Below are positions 1 through 8,608 of a stretch of 64,000 nt of DNA, piece after piece (position 1 is the first letter of the stretch; each line of letters begins with the position of its first letter). The position numbers and the translations under genes were made by a program. Under the pieces are notes generated by a model that was given only the letters and a program-made list of their open reading frames with translations, was not told the origin of the DNA and did no database searches. Origin of the DNA: Streptococcus sp. HPH0090 (GTDB taxonomy: Bacteria > Bacillota > Bacilli > Lactobacillales > Streptococcaceae); the NCBI RefSeq assembly GCF_000411475.1, contig NZ_KE150466.1, positions 68,829 to 132,828 on the forward strand. The letters are read 5' to 3'.

Positions 1-11
1 AGCTTTTTCAT
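1..11 (-). CDS. 5' end of an unidentified gene (partial)
   Basis: Only three codons (Met-Lys-Lys) are in the window; the gene continues off the left edge. It is called because a good ribosome binding site (GGAGG, plus-strand 19-23) lies at proper distance and a promoter is readable upstream (TTGATT at 66-71, 17-bp gap, TATAAT at 43-48, minus strand). The Met-Lys-Lys start would fit many proteins, including secreted ones. Nothing can be said about function. Confidence 0.55.
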
Positions 12-42
12 GGTCAGACCTCCAAACTATCCTTATACTTTC

Positions 43-71
43 ATTATACTCCTTCCCTATCTCCAAATCAA
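43..71 (-). promoter_or_regulatory. sigma-A promoter for the left-edge gene
   Basis: On the minus strand TTGATT (66-71) and a perfect TATAAT (43-48) are separated by 17 bp. It fires just past the terminator of the GH20 gene, whose T-run it overlaps, so the left-edge gene is a separate transcription unit. Confidence 0.6.
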
Positions 72-104
72 AAAACATCTCCATTTATTTAAAAGGAGAT
101 GTTT
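66..104 (-). terminator. terminator of the GH20-ROK-GH38-GH125 transcript
   Basis: Perfect 10-bp arms (plus-strand 73-82 and 95-104, AAACATCTCC/GGAGATGTTT) with a 12-nt loop; read on the minus strand the stem is followed by TTTTTTGATTT. It lies 20 nt past the GH20 stop codon. Confidence 0.8.
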
Positions 105-123
105 GGTTATCTGTGATAAATTT

Positions 124-2004
124 CTAGGTCGTATAAATAGTCGAAGCTGTCGCAATGGTGTGCCACTGGTTGGCTGTCGTTGCTGCGAAATCCTTATCTC
201 CGTAGAAATCATTAAATGGCAAGATGTCTACTTCTAGTTCGTCGATACGAGAGATTTCGCCTGCTAGATAGTTTTCAATGCGACTTTCTGCTCGCTTGAT
301 TCGTTGCAAGAGTCCACCCATACGGATATCTACGGTATCCAAGCCAAAGACCTTGTTTTCTTTCAACCATTGTTGGCTAAAGAGCTTGTGGAAGTTTTCA
401 ATCTCGCTTCTGAGTTTTGGCAATTCTTCTCTAGCGATTTGTTGCAAGCTCTCTTTGTCACCTGTTTGATAGGCTTGACGGATACGTCGGCCCACATCAA
501 CCTTGCCACTTAGAATAGCATTCAACTGGGCCTGAGTTTCGAAAAGATAGGCGTAGACTCCAGCTTTTTCTTTAATATCAGAAAGAGTCTCAGCTGCCTG
601 GGCAAAGTGTGGTTTGTCCTGTTCAGGGGTCATGTGCTTATCAAGGATTGGACAGAGAACATCCTGATAAAAGACATAGCGATTGGGATTAATCCCACTG
701 AGATTGTCTGGTAGATCTGGCAAGAGATTGGCCAAATCAAGCTGCATAAAGTCCTCAACGGATAGCCCTGTATTGGTCTTGAAATGAGCTGACAAACGGT
801 CTAAATCATTGCGGTAGCTGAGTTCTGCCCAGATTTGCAAGCTTGGCAGAATAGAGAACTGAGCTGTTTCGCCACCATTGTCTCCCCAACCAGTCACAAT
901 GACTTCTTTGATCTGATTAGCACGGCAGGCTTTGTTTGCTTCGATAGCGATGAGACGACTGAAATGGTTGTGTGGTGTGAATCCAATCCACTTCCAAGCA
1001 CCACCTGCAAAGGCAATATCCTGGCTAATCTTGTGGTGATTACTGAAGTTACGGTTGTATTTTTCTTCGCTATCCTGATAATAATCCCAGTAAACCAAGG
1101 TCACACGGTCTTTAAGGCGGTCAAGAAAAACTCGTGTTTCCTCTGGAATTTCGACATCACGGTCGTACTGGCCATCTGCTGACATGAGTTTGAAGAACAT
1201 ATCGCTCCACATCTGGCAGTGGAAACCATACTTATCGGCAATATCCAGCACGCGCTCCAAGTGTTGACACATGAGGAGGCTACGATCCACCACACCATTT
1301 AGGATAAGGTAGCGTCCCAAACCAACCAGGTGGGCTTCGTCCATCCCGATATTGACCTTGCGAGTTTGTAGTTTAGACAACGTCGCAAACATACCATCAA
1401 TCAAGTCGTAGACTTTTTCTTCACCGATGAGAAGAATATCTTCTACATCGCGGAGCTCTTGCACTTCTTTGACACCCCATTTGACAAAGGCTGATAAGTG
1501 GGCCAAGGTCTGGATACAAGGAACAAAAGTCATATCAAACTGCTGGGCGTAGGCTTCGATTTCCTGTAATTCTTCAGCTGAATAAGCCCCACGGAAATAA
1601 CCAAAATAAGGTTGCCCTTCAATCTGATAGGTATCTTCCATGTAGAGCTCAAAGGTTGAGTAGCCCATGAGAGCCAAGACTTCAATCATCTGCTTGGCAG
1701 ATGCAACATTTAGAACCGCATTACGGGAACAATCCGCCATGTAGGCTAAATCTTCATAAGCCGCTTGCTCCTCAATCTCCACCTTATCACCTTCTTCTAA
1801 AGCTGTTGCGAGAACAGACAAGGCGCGATAGAGTTGGTGAGGTTTGTCATAAGTCAATTGATATTCTCCGCCCTCACCCTTGATAGAGATAGAAGCTTGG
1901 TCAGACTGAGCGACTACCACTTCTACATCTGGTAGAGAAATGTGCTTTTGAAGTAAGTCTATAGCTTGCTGTTGTTTACTGCTAATTCCGGTAAAATTTA
2001 CCAT
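124..2004 (-). CDS. GH20 family exo-beta-N-acetylhexosaminidase (GH20C type, intracellular)
   Basis: A 626-residue glycosidase expected to release terminal beta-linked GlcNAc or GalNAc from imported glycans. The GH20 catalytic Asp-Glu pair is visible in NIGMDEAH (about residues 222-223). It closely resembles, from memory, the pneumococcal GH20C protein SP_2141. There is no signal peptide, so it should act in the cytoplasm. The start at 2004 follows GGAGG about 8 nt upstream and overlaps the ROK stop codon (ATGGTAA); upstream in-frame codons would lie inside the ROK gene. It is the last gene of the mannosidase operon and is followed by a strong terminator. Confidence 0.93.
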   Translation of the reverse strand: MVNFTGISSKQQQAIDLLQKHISLPDVEVVVAQSDQASISIKGEGGEYQLTYDKPHQLYRALSVLATALEEGDKVEIEEQAAYEDLAYMADCSRNAVLNVASAKQMIEVLALMGYSTFELYMEDTYQIEGQPYFGYFRGAYSAEELQEIEAYAQQFDMTFVPCIQTLAHLSAFVKWGVKEVQELRDVEDILLIGEEKVYDLIDGMFATLSKLQTRKVNIGMDEAHLVGLGRYLILNGVVDRSLLMCQHLERVLDIADKYGFHCQMWSDMFFKLMSADGQYDRDVEIPEETRVFLDRLKDRVTLVYWDYYQDSEEKYNRNFSNHHKISQDIAFAGGAWKWIGFTPHNHFSRLIAIEANKACRANQIKEVIVTGWGDNGGETAQFSILPSLQIWAELSYRNDLDRLSAHFKTNTGLSVEDFMQLDLANLLPDLPDNLSGINPNRYVFYQDVLCPILDKHMTPEQDKPHFAQAAETLSDIKEKAGVYAYLFETQAQLNAILSGKVDVGRRIRQAYQTGDKESLQQIAREELPKLRSEIENFHKLFSQQWLKENKVFGLDTVDIRMGGLLQRIKRAESRIENYLAGEISRIDELEVDILPFNDFYGDKDFAATTANQWHTIATASTIYTT

Positions 2005-2867
2005 TGGTTTTCCTCCTGTAACCAGTTGACAAGGGCACCGTAGAGATTGGCATCTGCCTGATAGGTGCAAGCTTGAATCACTGGCGCAATTGTATACTCT
2101 TCATATCTTTCCACAAAGACCTCTACCGCTTTTTGCACCCCTTTGATAAAATCTGGGTTCTGACTGATAGAGCCACCTAGGCTAATGACATCTGGGTCGA
2201 TTAGATACTGGATATTGAGTAATCCTTGAGCTAGATTACGATTCATCCGCTCAATCGCTTCTTGGCAAAGGGCATTGCCTGCTGCAGCCTCTTGGTAAAC
2301 CTTTCGGCCATCCCAGTCTGACTGACCTGATTTTTCAATCACATAACGAACCATGTTTCCTGTAGAAGCTAGTTGTGACCAGTTATTGAGTTTTTCTGCT
2401 GGTTCGATAGTTGTCATGTAACCAAACTCACCACCCAAGCCATGGCGACCACGGTGAATTTTGCCATTGATAATCATGGCCCCGCCGATCCCTGTACCAA
2501 TAACGACACAGGCTGCATTTTCAATCTCAGGATGAGCTAGCAGTTCACTAAGTCCAACACAGTTGGCATCATTTTCTAGATGGACAGGGAGTTGGTGATG
2601 AGAAAGGGCCTGGTACCATGAAAAACCATGGATATAAGGAATGGCACTAATCCCCTCAATCACACCTGTTTCTTGATTGACCGCTCCTGGAACACTCATA
2701 GCGATTCCACTGTAGTCTTGTTCCGATAAGCGTTGGTCCAACCAAGCTAGCAAATCTTCCAGAGTTTCTGGAGTTGGGGTGCTGGTTTTATCTAAAATCT
2801 TTCCATCAGGAGTTAGACTAGCAAACTTAATGCCAGTCCCTCCGATATCAATTGTTGCAATGGTCAT
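1998..2867 (-). CDS. ROK family sugar kinase-like protein
   Basis: A 289-residue ROK-fold protein with an N-terminal phosphate loop ([12 protein letters not shown]) and the GTGIGGAMI segment of ATP-binding ROK kinases, so it probably phosphorylates a monosaccharide released by the neighbouring glycosidases, such as mannose or GlcNAc. The Cys-rich zinc motif CxCGxxGC typical of many ROK proteins is not present: the equivalent stretch reads [12 protein letters not shown]. There is no N-terminal helix-turn-helix, which argues for kinase rather than repressor. The ATG at 2867 is chosen (AGGTGA upstream); a TTG five codons upstream is possible but less likely. Overlaps the GH20 gene by 7 nt. Confidence 0.88.
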   Translation of the reverse strand: MTIATIDIGGTGIKFASLTPDGKILDKTSTPTPETLEDLLAWLDQRLSEQDYSGIAMSVPGAVNQETGVIEGISAIPYIHGFSWYQALSHHQLPVHLENDANCVGLSELLAHPEIENAACVVIGTGIGGAMIINGKIHRGRHGLGGEFGYMTTIEPAEKLNNWSQLASTGNMVRYVIEKSGQSDWDGRKVYQEAAAGNALCQEAIERMNRNLAQGLLNIQYLIDPDVISLGGSISQNPDFIKGVQKAVEVFVERYEEYTIAPVIQACTYQADANLYGALVNWLQEENQW

Positions 2868-2884
2868 TGCTTTCACCTGCAAAA

Positions 2885-2925
2885 AGGAGCGAATCAGCAG
2901 TTGGTTCTTACTTTTTCGCTCCTCC
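2885..2925 (-). repeat. inverted repeat between GH38 and ROK genes
   Basis: GGAGCGA and TCGCTCC arms at about 2886-2892 and 2919-2925 flank a 26-nt loop just ahead of the ROK start. The hairpin has no T-run. It could affect mRNA processing or relative expression inside the operon, or be fortuitous. Confidence 0.35.
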
Positions 2926-2951
2926 TTTCTTTTTATGTTTACTTTTTGAAA

Positions 2952-5597
2952 TTAAATTTCTTCTTTTTGAATCAATTCTGTACGAATTTCCTGTGGTGCC
3001 AATAGTCCTGAATGGACTGGGTATGGGCGTTCCAGTAAGTCAAGAATGGTTTGTTGTTTTTCAGACACACGGATATTTTCTTGACTCATGTTGTAGTAGC
3101 GAAGGACATAACCTTCTTCATTCTCAGCCACCTTAAAGGCTGTTGGGCAGACTTGTGGCAAGTTCAGTGCCGGATGGTTAAAGAGGCTACCCGTTGCTGC
3201 AACGCTACCCTCTTGTTTTGCAACTTGAAGAGCTGTAAATGGCACCTGGAAGGCTTTGGCACGACGGAAAGCTGAGAAGCGTTCCCCTGCTTGGTGACAT
3301 TCTACTGCAAATTCAACTTCGATATCACGCAAGCACTGGGCTTCCGGCGTTGGGAAGTAACCCCAGTCACCGAGTTCGCCTGAAGCACGAAGAAGGGTTA
3401 CAGCCATGGTGTCATCTCCAAGAATTTCATACTCGTGCAATCCTTTATTGGATACTGTCACTCCTTTAACATCATCATACAAGCTGACAAAAGCTTGTTG
3501 GTGTTGTGGATTTTCAGGATTTTCCCAAGAAGCTGCTGGTTTATTTGGTCTTGTCACAACTTCATAAATGCTTTCAGAATCATTGCTTGGACGAGTATTA
3601 TGAGTTTTCACCAAGAGACGAATGCGGTGGTCTTTGGCTGTATTAGTAAAGCGAGTCTTGAAGCGAATCTGTGGATTGTCCACAAAGACAGTCATTTCTG
3701 TTTCAAGAGGAATGGTTGTCACCTCTTCTGAACGACCTGCCTCTCGTTTCATGAACTCGATGATGCCTCTTTGTTCTGCATCCAATTTTTCATCTGCGCT
3801 AACTGGAATAGTCATGTCATGTTTGAGCAAGATTTTGGCATAGCGAGCATTGTTTTCTAAGACTTCATAACCTTTCAGTTGAGCATAAATTGGCTCAGTT
3901 CCTTTCGGCTGGAAGTAAATGTACTCGTTACCAATATCTCCACGGTCCTCGAATTGGATGAAATCTTCGTAAGCTTCATTAGTAGTCTTGTCGTAGAGTG
4001 TAATTCCTTCATCTACACTGACTGTTACGAATGGGGTATCAATGACTCCATTTTGATAAATACCATCTCGGTGATCTACTTGACCTTCGACCAATTGGAA
4101 GCTTGCCCAAGAAAGCGGAGCAAGGTGGACTGGGATTGTCACGCGCACTTGGCGTGCAATATAGGGTTGGCGGAATTTATCCTTAGGCAAAGTATAGCCA
4201 AAACTTGCACCCAAGTCTTCAATCTTGGCTTCAAGGACATGGCCATCCAAATCTTCAACATGGTAATCTGGCAAGGTCACGGCTGCCATCTTCTTGTAAC
4301 CTTCAGTCGGATGCAATTCTTTAAAATCACAAGTCACAACATCCACTACAACACTAACTGTATCAACCTTGTCATGTAAAGCTGTGTTGACAACGGTAAA
4401 GAGGTGATCACTTTGCGCTTCCTGAGTTGCTATTTTATGTTTCCACTCATTGAGAAGGTTAGTCTTGACAAAGTTTCCAACCTGATTGACTTTTGCAAAA
4501 CGAGTTTCCATTTCACGGTGAACTTCGTCAATACTACAGCCACAGATACTATCGTGCGGTGCATTTTGCAGAAGTACTTTCCAAGCATAGGTCAATTGAT
4601 CCTTGTGGTTATGTCCACCAGTGATAATGGTTAATGGTTCCACGACCTGCTCTAACAAGTTGCTATTTTCTTGGAAGGCTTGTTTGAGATAAACACGTGA
4701 AGAAGAAGTATTGGCAAGAGTGTACCAGCCATCTGTTTCCTGGCTAGTCAACTCACCTGTGACCGTTGATAATTGTTCAGGAAGGGCACTTTCCAGTGCT
4801 TGGACATATTCGTCAAATGAGCTATGAATAAAGGTCACGTCAGGGAAGAGTTCGTTTGCCACACGAATGGCTTCGCTCAGATTTCTCTGAACAGGCTGGT
4901 GGTCACAACCGTTCATCATCAACCATTGGTTGGTCGATGCATAGTCACGGACGTCTGCTAATTTTTGCTTCCAGAAAGTCAAAGCCTCGTCTTTATCCAC
5001 TGGAATTTCATTCCCGTTACTGTACCAGTTAGCAAAAAGAATGCCGAGTACACGGCTACCATCAGCTCCCTGCCAGTACATCTCAGAAAATTGGGAGGTA
5101 AATTGCTCGTCTTCGAGGACTTGGTTGTCAAATCCGATTGGCTTGACACCGCGACCAAAGGCTGCTACGTGGATACCTGATTTTTGAAGGATTTGAGGAG
5201 CCTGCCCCATATTTCCAAAGGTATCAGGAAAGTAACCAATTTGAGTAGATTTACCCCATTTGGCACATTCCGCTTGGCCAATCAAAGTATTACGGACATT
5301 GGCTTCACTGGAGATCAAGTAATCATCCTGCAAGATGTAAAAAGGACCAATCTTGAGCTTGCCTTCGTCGATATAACGCTGCACCTTGTCACGGTTTTCA
5401 GGACGAATTTCTAAATAGTCATCGAGGACAATGGTTTGTCCATCCAAGTGGAAGCTCTTGAATTCAGGGTCATTTTCAAAAAGATCAAACAGATTGTCAA
5501 AAAGTTCCACCAATTGCATACGGTGACTTTCAAAAGGTAGATACCACTCACGATCCCAGTGGCTGTGAGAGATGATATGTACAACAACATTTTCCAT
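2952..5597 (-). CDS. GH38 family alpha-mannosidase
   Basis: An 881-residue GH38 alpha-mannosidase. The N-terminal metal-binding motif HSHWDREWY (about residues 10-18) and the nucleophile segment YFPDTFGNMGQAP are plain, and NGCDHQPVQ carries a further metal ligand. It lacks a signal peptide, so it works in the cytoplasm on mannose-containing oligosaccharides, probably N-glycan fragments or O-mannosyl glycans. Family length is usual. It sits between GH125 and ROK genes in the same orientation, matching the pneumococcal order SP_2141-SP_2144 (recalled). Linkage specificity cannot be read from the sequence. Confidence 0.92.
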   Translation of the reverse strand: MENVVVHIISHSHWDREWYLPFESHRMQLVELFDNLFDLFENDPEFKSFHLDGQTIVLDDYLEIRPENRDKVQRYIDEGKLKIGPFYILQDDYLISSEANVRNTLIGQAECAKWGKSTQIGYFPDTFGNMGQAPQILQKSGIHVAAFGRGVKPIGFDNQVLEDEQFTSQFSEMYWQGADGSRVLGILFANWYSNGNEIPVDKDEALTFWKQKLADVRDYASTNQWLMMNGCDHQPVQRNLSEAIRVANELFPDVTFIHSSFDEYVQALESALPEQLSTVTGELTSQETDGWYTLANTSSSRVYLKQAFQENSNLLEQVVEPLTIITGGHNHKDQLTYAWKVLLQNAPHDSICGCSIDEVHREMETRFAKVNQVGNFVKTNLLNEWKHKIATQEAQSDHLFTVVNTALHDKVDTVSVVVDVVTCDFKELHPTEGYKKMAAVTLPDYHVEDLDGHVLEAKIEDLGASFGYTLPKDKFRQPYIARQVRVTIPVHLAPLSWASFQLVEGQVDHRDGIYQNGVIDTPFVTVSVDEGITLYDKTTNEAYEDFIQFEDRGDIGNEYIYFQPKGTEPIYAQLKGYEVLENNARYAKILLKHDMTIPVSADEKLDAEQRGIIEFMKREAGRSEEVTTIPLETEMTVFVDNPQIRFKTRFTNTAKDHRIRLLVKTHNTRPSNDSESIYEVVTRPNKPAASWENPENPQHQQAFVSLYDDVKGVTVSNKGLHEYEILGDDTMAVTLLRASGELGDWGYFPTPEAQCLRDIEVEFAVECHQAGERFSAFRRAKAFQVPFTALQVAKQEGSVAATGSLFNHPALNLPQVCPTAFKVAENEEGYVLRYYNMSQENIRVSEKQQTILDLLERPYPVHSGLLAPQEIRTELIQKEEI

Positions 5598-5673
5598 GAG
5601 TAAAACCTCATTCTAACTTAAATTTAAAAATAGATTTGTGATTCTTTAGAAGAACCTATCGAGCTAAGGCTCG

Positions 5674-6954
5674 TTAGCGAATATCTAGGTAATCCAAGAC
5701 TAATTCGCAGAACATCATGTTGGCCCATGAGAACCATTCGCGTGAGTAGAGAGTCGGATCATCTACGTGGAAGCTTTCGTGCATGACACCTGTTCCACCA
5801 TCACAGGCAACTAGTTGGTCTAGCAAGTATTTTTTCTCTGCTTTATCTGTAGCAGTTAAGCCTTGGATAGATAGAGCAATCGGCCAGATATAGCGATAGA
5901 AGGTATGAGAACTTCCGAGCCCACTTGCGTACTCTCCTTGGTAGAAGTAAGGATTTTCAGGGCTCAGAATAGTGCGACGAGTGGCTTGATACACTTCGTC
6001 ATTGACATCACAGTAACCAAGATATGGAGCAGCTAACAAACTTGGTACGTTAGGGTCGTCCATGATGCTAGCATTTCCCAAACCATCTACCTCAAAGGCA
6101 TAAATCTTTTCACCCTTACTATTTGTAGTGTAGGCGTAGTTTTCAATTCCTTCTTGAATGTCAGATTGGAGGCGTTTGGCATCAGCAATAATGCTCTCGC
6201 TATCAGCTAGATTCAATTCTGCAAAGATTTCCTGGACATAACCTAAGACAACGACTGCAAACATATTTGACGGAATCAAGTAACTATACTGACAGCAGTC
6301 ATCACTTGGACGAAAGGCTGACCAGGTCATCCCTGTCACAGCAAAGTCAGGACCAAAACCATCATTAACCAAAGTGTCTTCCTTACGGTCGGTATCACGA
6401 ACAAAGCGGTAAGGTGAGTTCTTGTGGTCTTGTTCCACCGTCCAGAGATGGAGAATCTCCTTAGTCGCCGTAACAAAAGTTTCATCAAACTGGCTAGTCT
6501 CACCAGTTTCCTTCCAAAGAAGGTAAGCCAATTGCAAGGGGTAGCAAAGCGAATCTACTTCATACTTGCGTTCCCAAATCCAGCCATTGAGGTCTGTATG
6601 GTCTGTCTCGTGATGACCCTTCCAGTTCTCCTCAATATTGAAAGAGTTGGCATAGGGGTCCTTGAGAATCAAAGTCATCTGGCGTTTAACCAAACCAGCA
6701 ATGGTCTGGCGCAAACGAGGATCTCTTTTTGCCACATGAAGGTATGGTCTAAGCTGAGCAGTTGAATCACGGAGCCACATAGCTGGGATATCCCCAGTTA
6801 GTACAAAAGTTGAGCCGTCTTCTAAGATTTCAACTGTGTTGTCTAAAGTGTCTGTATAGCAACGCTCAAAGACATCCACCCATTCAGGATGTCCCTTGGC
6901 TCTCTCCGCTACCTCATCTAGCCACTCTCTGACGATTTCTTTAGAATAAACCAT
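5674..6954 (-). CDS. GH125 exo-alpha-1,6-mannosidase
   Basis: A 426-residue protein matching the GH125 family, whose pneumococcal member (SP_2144) is a non-metal exo-alpha-1,6-mannosidase. The family signature around MWLRDSTAQLRPYL (residues about 59-72) and a Trp-rich C-terminal part are present; no signal peptide. It is the first gene of the minus-strand operon GH125-GH38-ROK-GH20. A TATACT -10 box lies at 6992-6997, but no convincing -35 or catabolite-response element was found, so the regulation is not established here. Confidence 0.92.
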   Translation of the reverse strand: MVYSKEIVREWLDEVAERAKGHPEWVDVFERCYTDTLDNTVEILEDGSTFVLTGDIPAMWLRDSTAQLRPYLHVAKRDPRLRQTIAGLVKRQMTLILKDPYANSFNIEENWKGHHETDHTDLNGWIWERKYEVDSLCYPLQLAYLLWKETGETSQFDETFVTATKEILHLWTVEQDHKNSPYRFVRDTDRKEDTLVNDGFGPDFAVTGMTWSAFRPSDDCCQYSYLIPSNMFAVVVLGYVQEIFAELNLADSESIIADAKRLQSDIQEGIENYAYTTNSKGEKIYAFEVDGLGNASIMDDPNVPSLLAAPYLGYCDVNDEVYQATRRTILSPENPYFYQGEYASGLGSSHTFYRYIWPIALSIQGLTATDKAEKKYLLDQLVACDGGTGVMHESFHVDDPTLYSREWFSWANMMFCELVLDYLDIR

Positions 6955-7054
6955 AAACTATTTTGCCTCTTTCAAACAAATTTTCATTTTCAGTATAAGA
7001 AAAAATAGGTCCAAAAGATATACACAAACTAAAGTCGTTTTGAAACAATCTTAT

Positions 7055-7083
7055 GAAAAAAAGTTGGGCAAGCCCAACTTTTT
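7055..7083 (-). terminator. terminator of the unknown membrane-protein gene
   Basis: Perfect 10-bp arms AAAGTTGGGC and GCCCAACTTT around a two-base centre, with A-run on one side and T-run on the other, so it may work on both strands. The stem abuts the stop codon of the minus-strand gene ending at 7082. Confidence 0.8.
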
Positions 7084-8461
7084 ATTCACTTTTCTTTTCG
7101 TCTTTTTTATTTTCGAATTCTTTGTATCCGTTCGTCAACAATTCCGATTTCAAACCTTCATAGTCTTCAGTTCCCCAACTGTCAGATACTTTTGAAGCAG
7201 TATCAAGATCTAAGTTTCCATCCTTCAATAGGAAAGCTTCGTAACCAAAGTATTTGTAACGGACGGTTGTTGTGTTTGAAAATCCTGAACTTGCCTTCGT
7301 TACCTTATAAACAGTAATTAATGAGATTTTCGCACTTGATTTTTTATCTTCGCTAGGAATAACTTTCAAGTAGCTTCCTTGTGGCTCTAAAGTATAAGTA
7401 ACATATGAATCATTCTTGTGTTCTGACTTGCTGTAGTCTTCGTTTTTCTTCAACAAATCAGCAAAGTTCTTCACATCTTTCAAGTCTTTTAGGCCTTCAA
7501 CAGTCACTTCTACAGTCTTAGAATCTACCATTTTACCAGCTGATTTCAATGAATTGATATAAGCTTCATTCACGTTAAGAGTGACTTTGTCGCCGTTTTT
7601 CAAATTCTTTGGACGTTCACCATTTTCAAAATCAAAGTAGGTTTCATTCTTAGAGTTTTTAGCGATTGAAATAGTCCCGTAGCCGTTAAGACCAGCGAAT
7701 GTTACAGGTGTTTCTTTCAACAAGTCAGAAGCTGAAACCTTTTCGTATTCTTTAAGATTTTCAACTTTGAAGGTTTTCTTTTCAGCCTTAACTGGTGCAC
7801 TCTTAGAAGTAGTTACAACACTGAAAGTAACCTCATCTCCATTTTTTAGGTCACTTGTTTTATCAAAGCTAAATTGTACACTTCTAATTAAAGCGTCTGC
7901 CTTGCCATATTTTGTAGCTAATTTTGGATCTCTAGTAACTTCTGAGAAAGTAACTGGGTCGTTTTGTGCCAAGCCTGTTGCTTGTTTTGAGCTAAATCCA
8001 GCCTTCTTATAAGCTATTTCTCGAAGCTTAGCTGCAACTTCCTCACTATTGTATGTCAATGTTCCAGATTCTTCGTAGCCTGAAAACTGTACCTGAACAA
8101 CATCTAGCAAACTCTTTGGTTGAGAATCATATACTTTAAATCCAACAAGTGCAACAATAAGCACAGCAACTGCTGCAAGGGCACCGATTACTGCAATTTT
8201 TCTCTTTTGGAACAAATCTTTTGCTTTCTCCACAAGTTCATTTACATCAAAACCTTTAGTAGCTGCAGGTGTAACTACCGCCTCTTTTGCTGGTTCCTCT
8301 GTTGCAGATTCTGGAGTCTCAGTAGAAGATGGTGCCTCTTCTTTTTCAACTGTAGGTTCAGCTGTCTCTGAAGGTTGCACTTCTTCTGCTACTTCCGTAG
8401 GTTGCAACTCCTCTTTTTCTACTAATTCTTCATTAGTAGAATGTTCATCAATATTACTCAT
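7082..8461 (-). CDS. type II membrane protein of unknown function with acidic cytoplasmic tail and two repeated extracellular domains
   Basis: I do not recognise a named family. The 459-residue protein has a Glu/Pro/Thr-rich acidic N-terminal region (about 1-70), a short amphipathic basic stretch ending KRK, one membrane helix (about 89-109) and a 350-residue external part. Basic residues before the helix suggest N-in topology. The external part contains two related units, each with an F-x-G-x(2)-x-x-G-T motif (VQFSGYEESGT near 124; VTFAGLNGYGT further on) followed by LKNGDxVT. The start at 8461 is decided by a good site (AAGGAGAT) and because the upstream ATG at 8485 overlaps the -10 box. 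It has its own promoter and terminator and so is not part of the mannosidase operon. Confidence 0.85.
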   Translation of the reverse strand: MSNIDEHSTNEELVEKEELQPTEVAEEVQPSETAEPTVEKEEAPSSTETPESATEEPAKEAVVTPAATKGFDVNELVEKAKDLFQKRKIAVIGALAAVAVLIVALVGFKVYDSQPKSLLDVVQVQFSGYEESGTLTYNSEEVAAKLREIAYKKAGFSSKQATGLAQNDPVTFSEVTRDPKLATKYGKADALIRSVQFSFDKTSDLKNGDEVTFSVVTTSKSAPVKAEKKTFKVENLKEYEKVSASDLLKETPVTFAGLNGYGTISIAKNSKNETYFDFENGERPKNLKNGDKVTLNVNEAYINSLKSAGKMVDSKTVEVTVEGLKDLKDVKNFADLLKKNEDYSKSEHKNDSYVTYTLEPQGSYLKVIPSEDKKSSAKISLITVYKVTKASSGFSNTTTVRYKYFGYEAFLLKDGNLDLDTASKVSDSWGTEDYEGLKSELLTNGYKEFENKKDEKKSE

Positions 8462-8483
8462 AATAATCTCCTTTCTTACCCTC

Positions 8484-8512
8484 ATTCTAGCAGAAAAGAA
8501 CCTATTTGTAAA
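8484..8512 (-). promoter_or_regulatory. promoter of the unknown membrane-protein gene
   Basis: On the minus strand TTTACA (8507-8512), 17-bp spacer, and TAGAAT (8484-8489) preceded by TGC, an extended -10. It gives a leader of about 15-20 nt and settles the start codon at 8461. Confidence 0.65.
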
Positions 8513-8568
8513 TTTTAAATATATATTTATACACTATTTCAACTTTTAGATGTCTTTCTTTATTTTTA

Positions 8569-8577
8569 TGATATACT
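8569..8577 (+). promoter_or_regulatory. extended -10 promoter of the GH92 gene
   Basis: TGATATACT is an extended -10 element 32 nt before the GH92 ATG. No -35 hexamer is evident. The same TGATATACT sequence precedes the permease gene at 11090. Confidence 0.5.
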
Positions 8578-8608
8578 GAATACAAAACTCCTACAGAAGG
8601 AAATCGCT

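Noticed and set aside
3879..4379. 166-codon open frame antisense to the GH38 gene
   Set aside because: Lies wholly inside a well-supported gene; composition and lack of ribosome site mark it as a shadow.
7022..7050. cre-like word upstream of the GH125 operon (TCAAAACGACTTTA)
   Set aside because: Three mismatches at fixed positions; too weak to list although the pneumococcal counterpart is thought to be catabolite-controlled.
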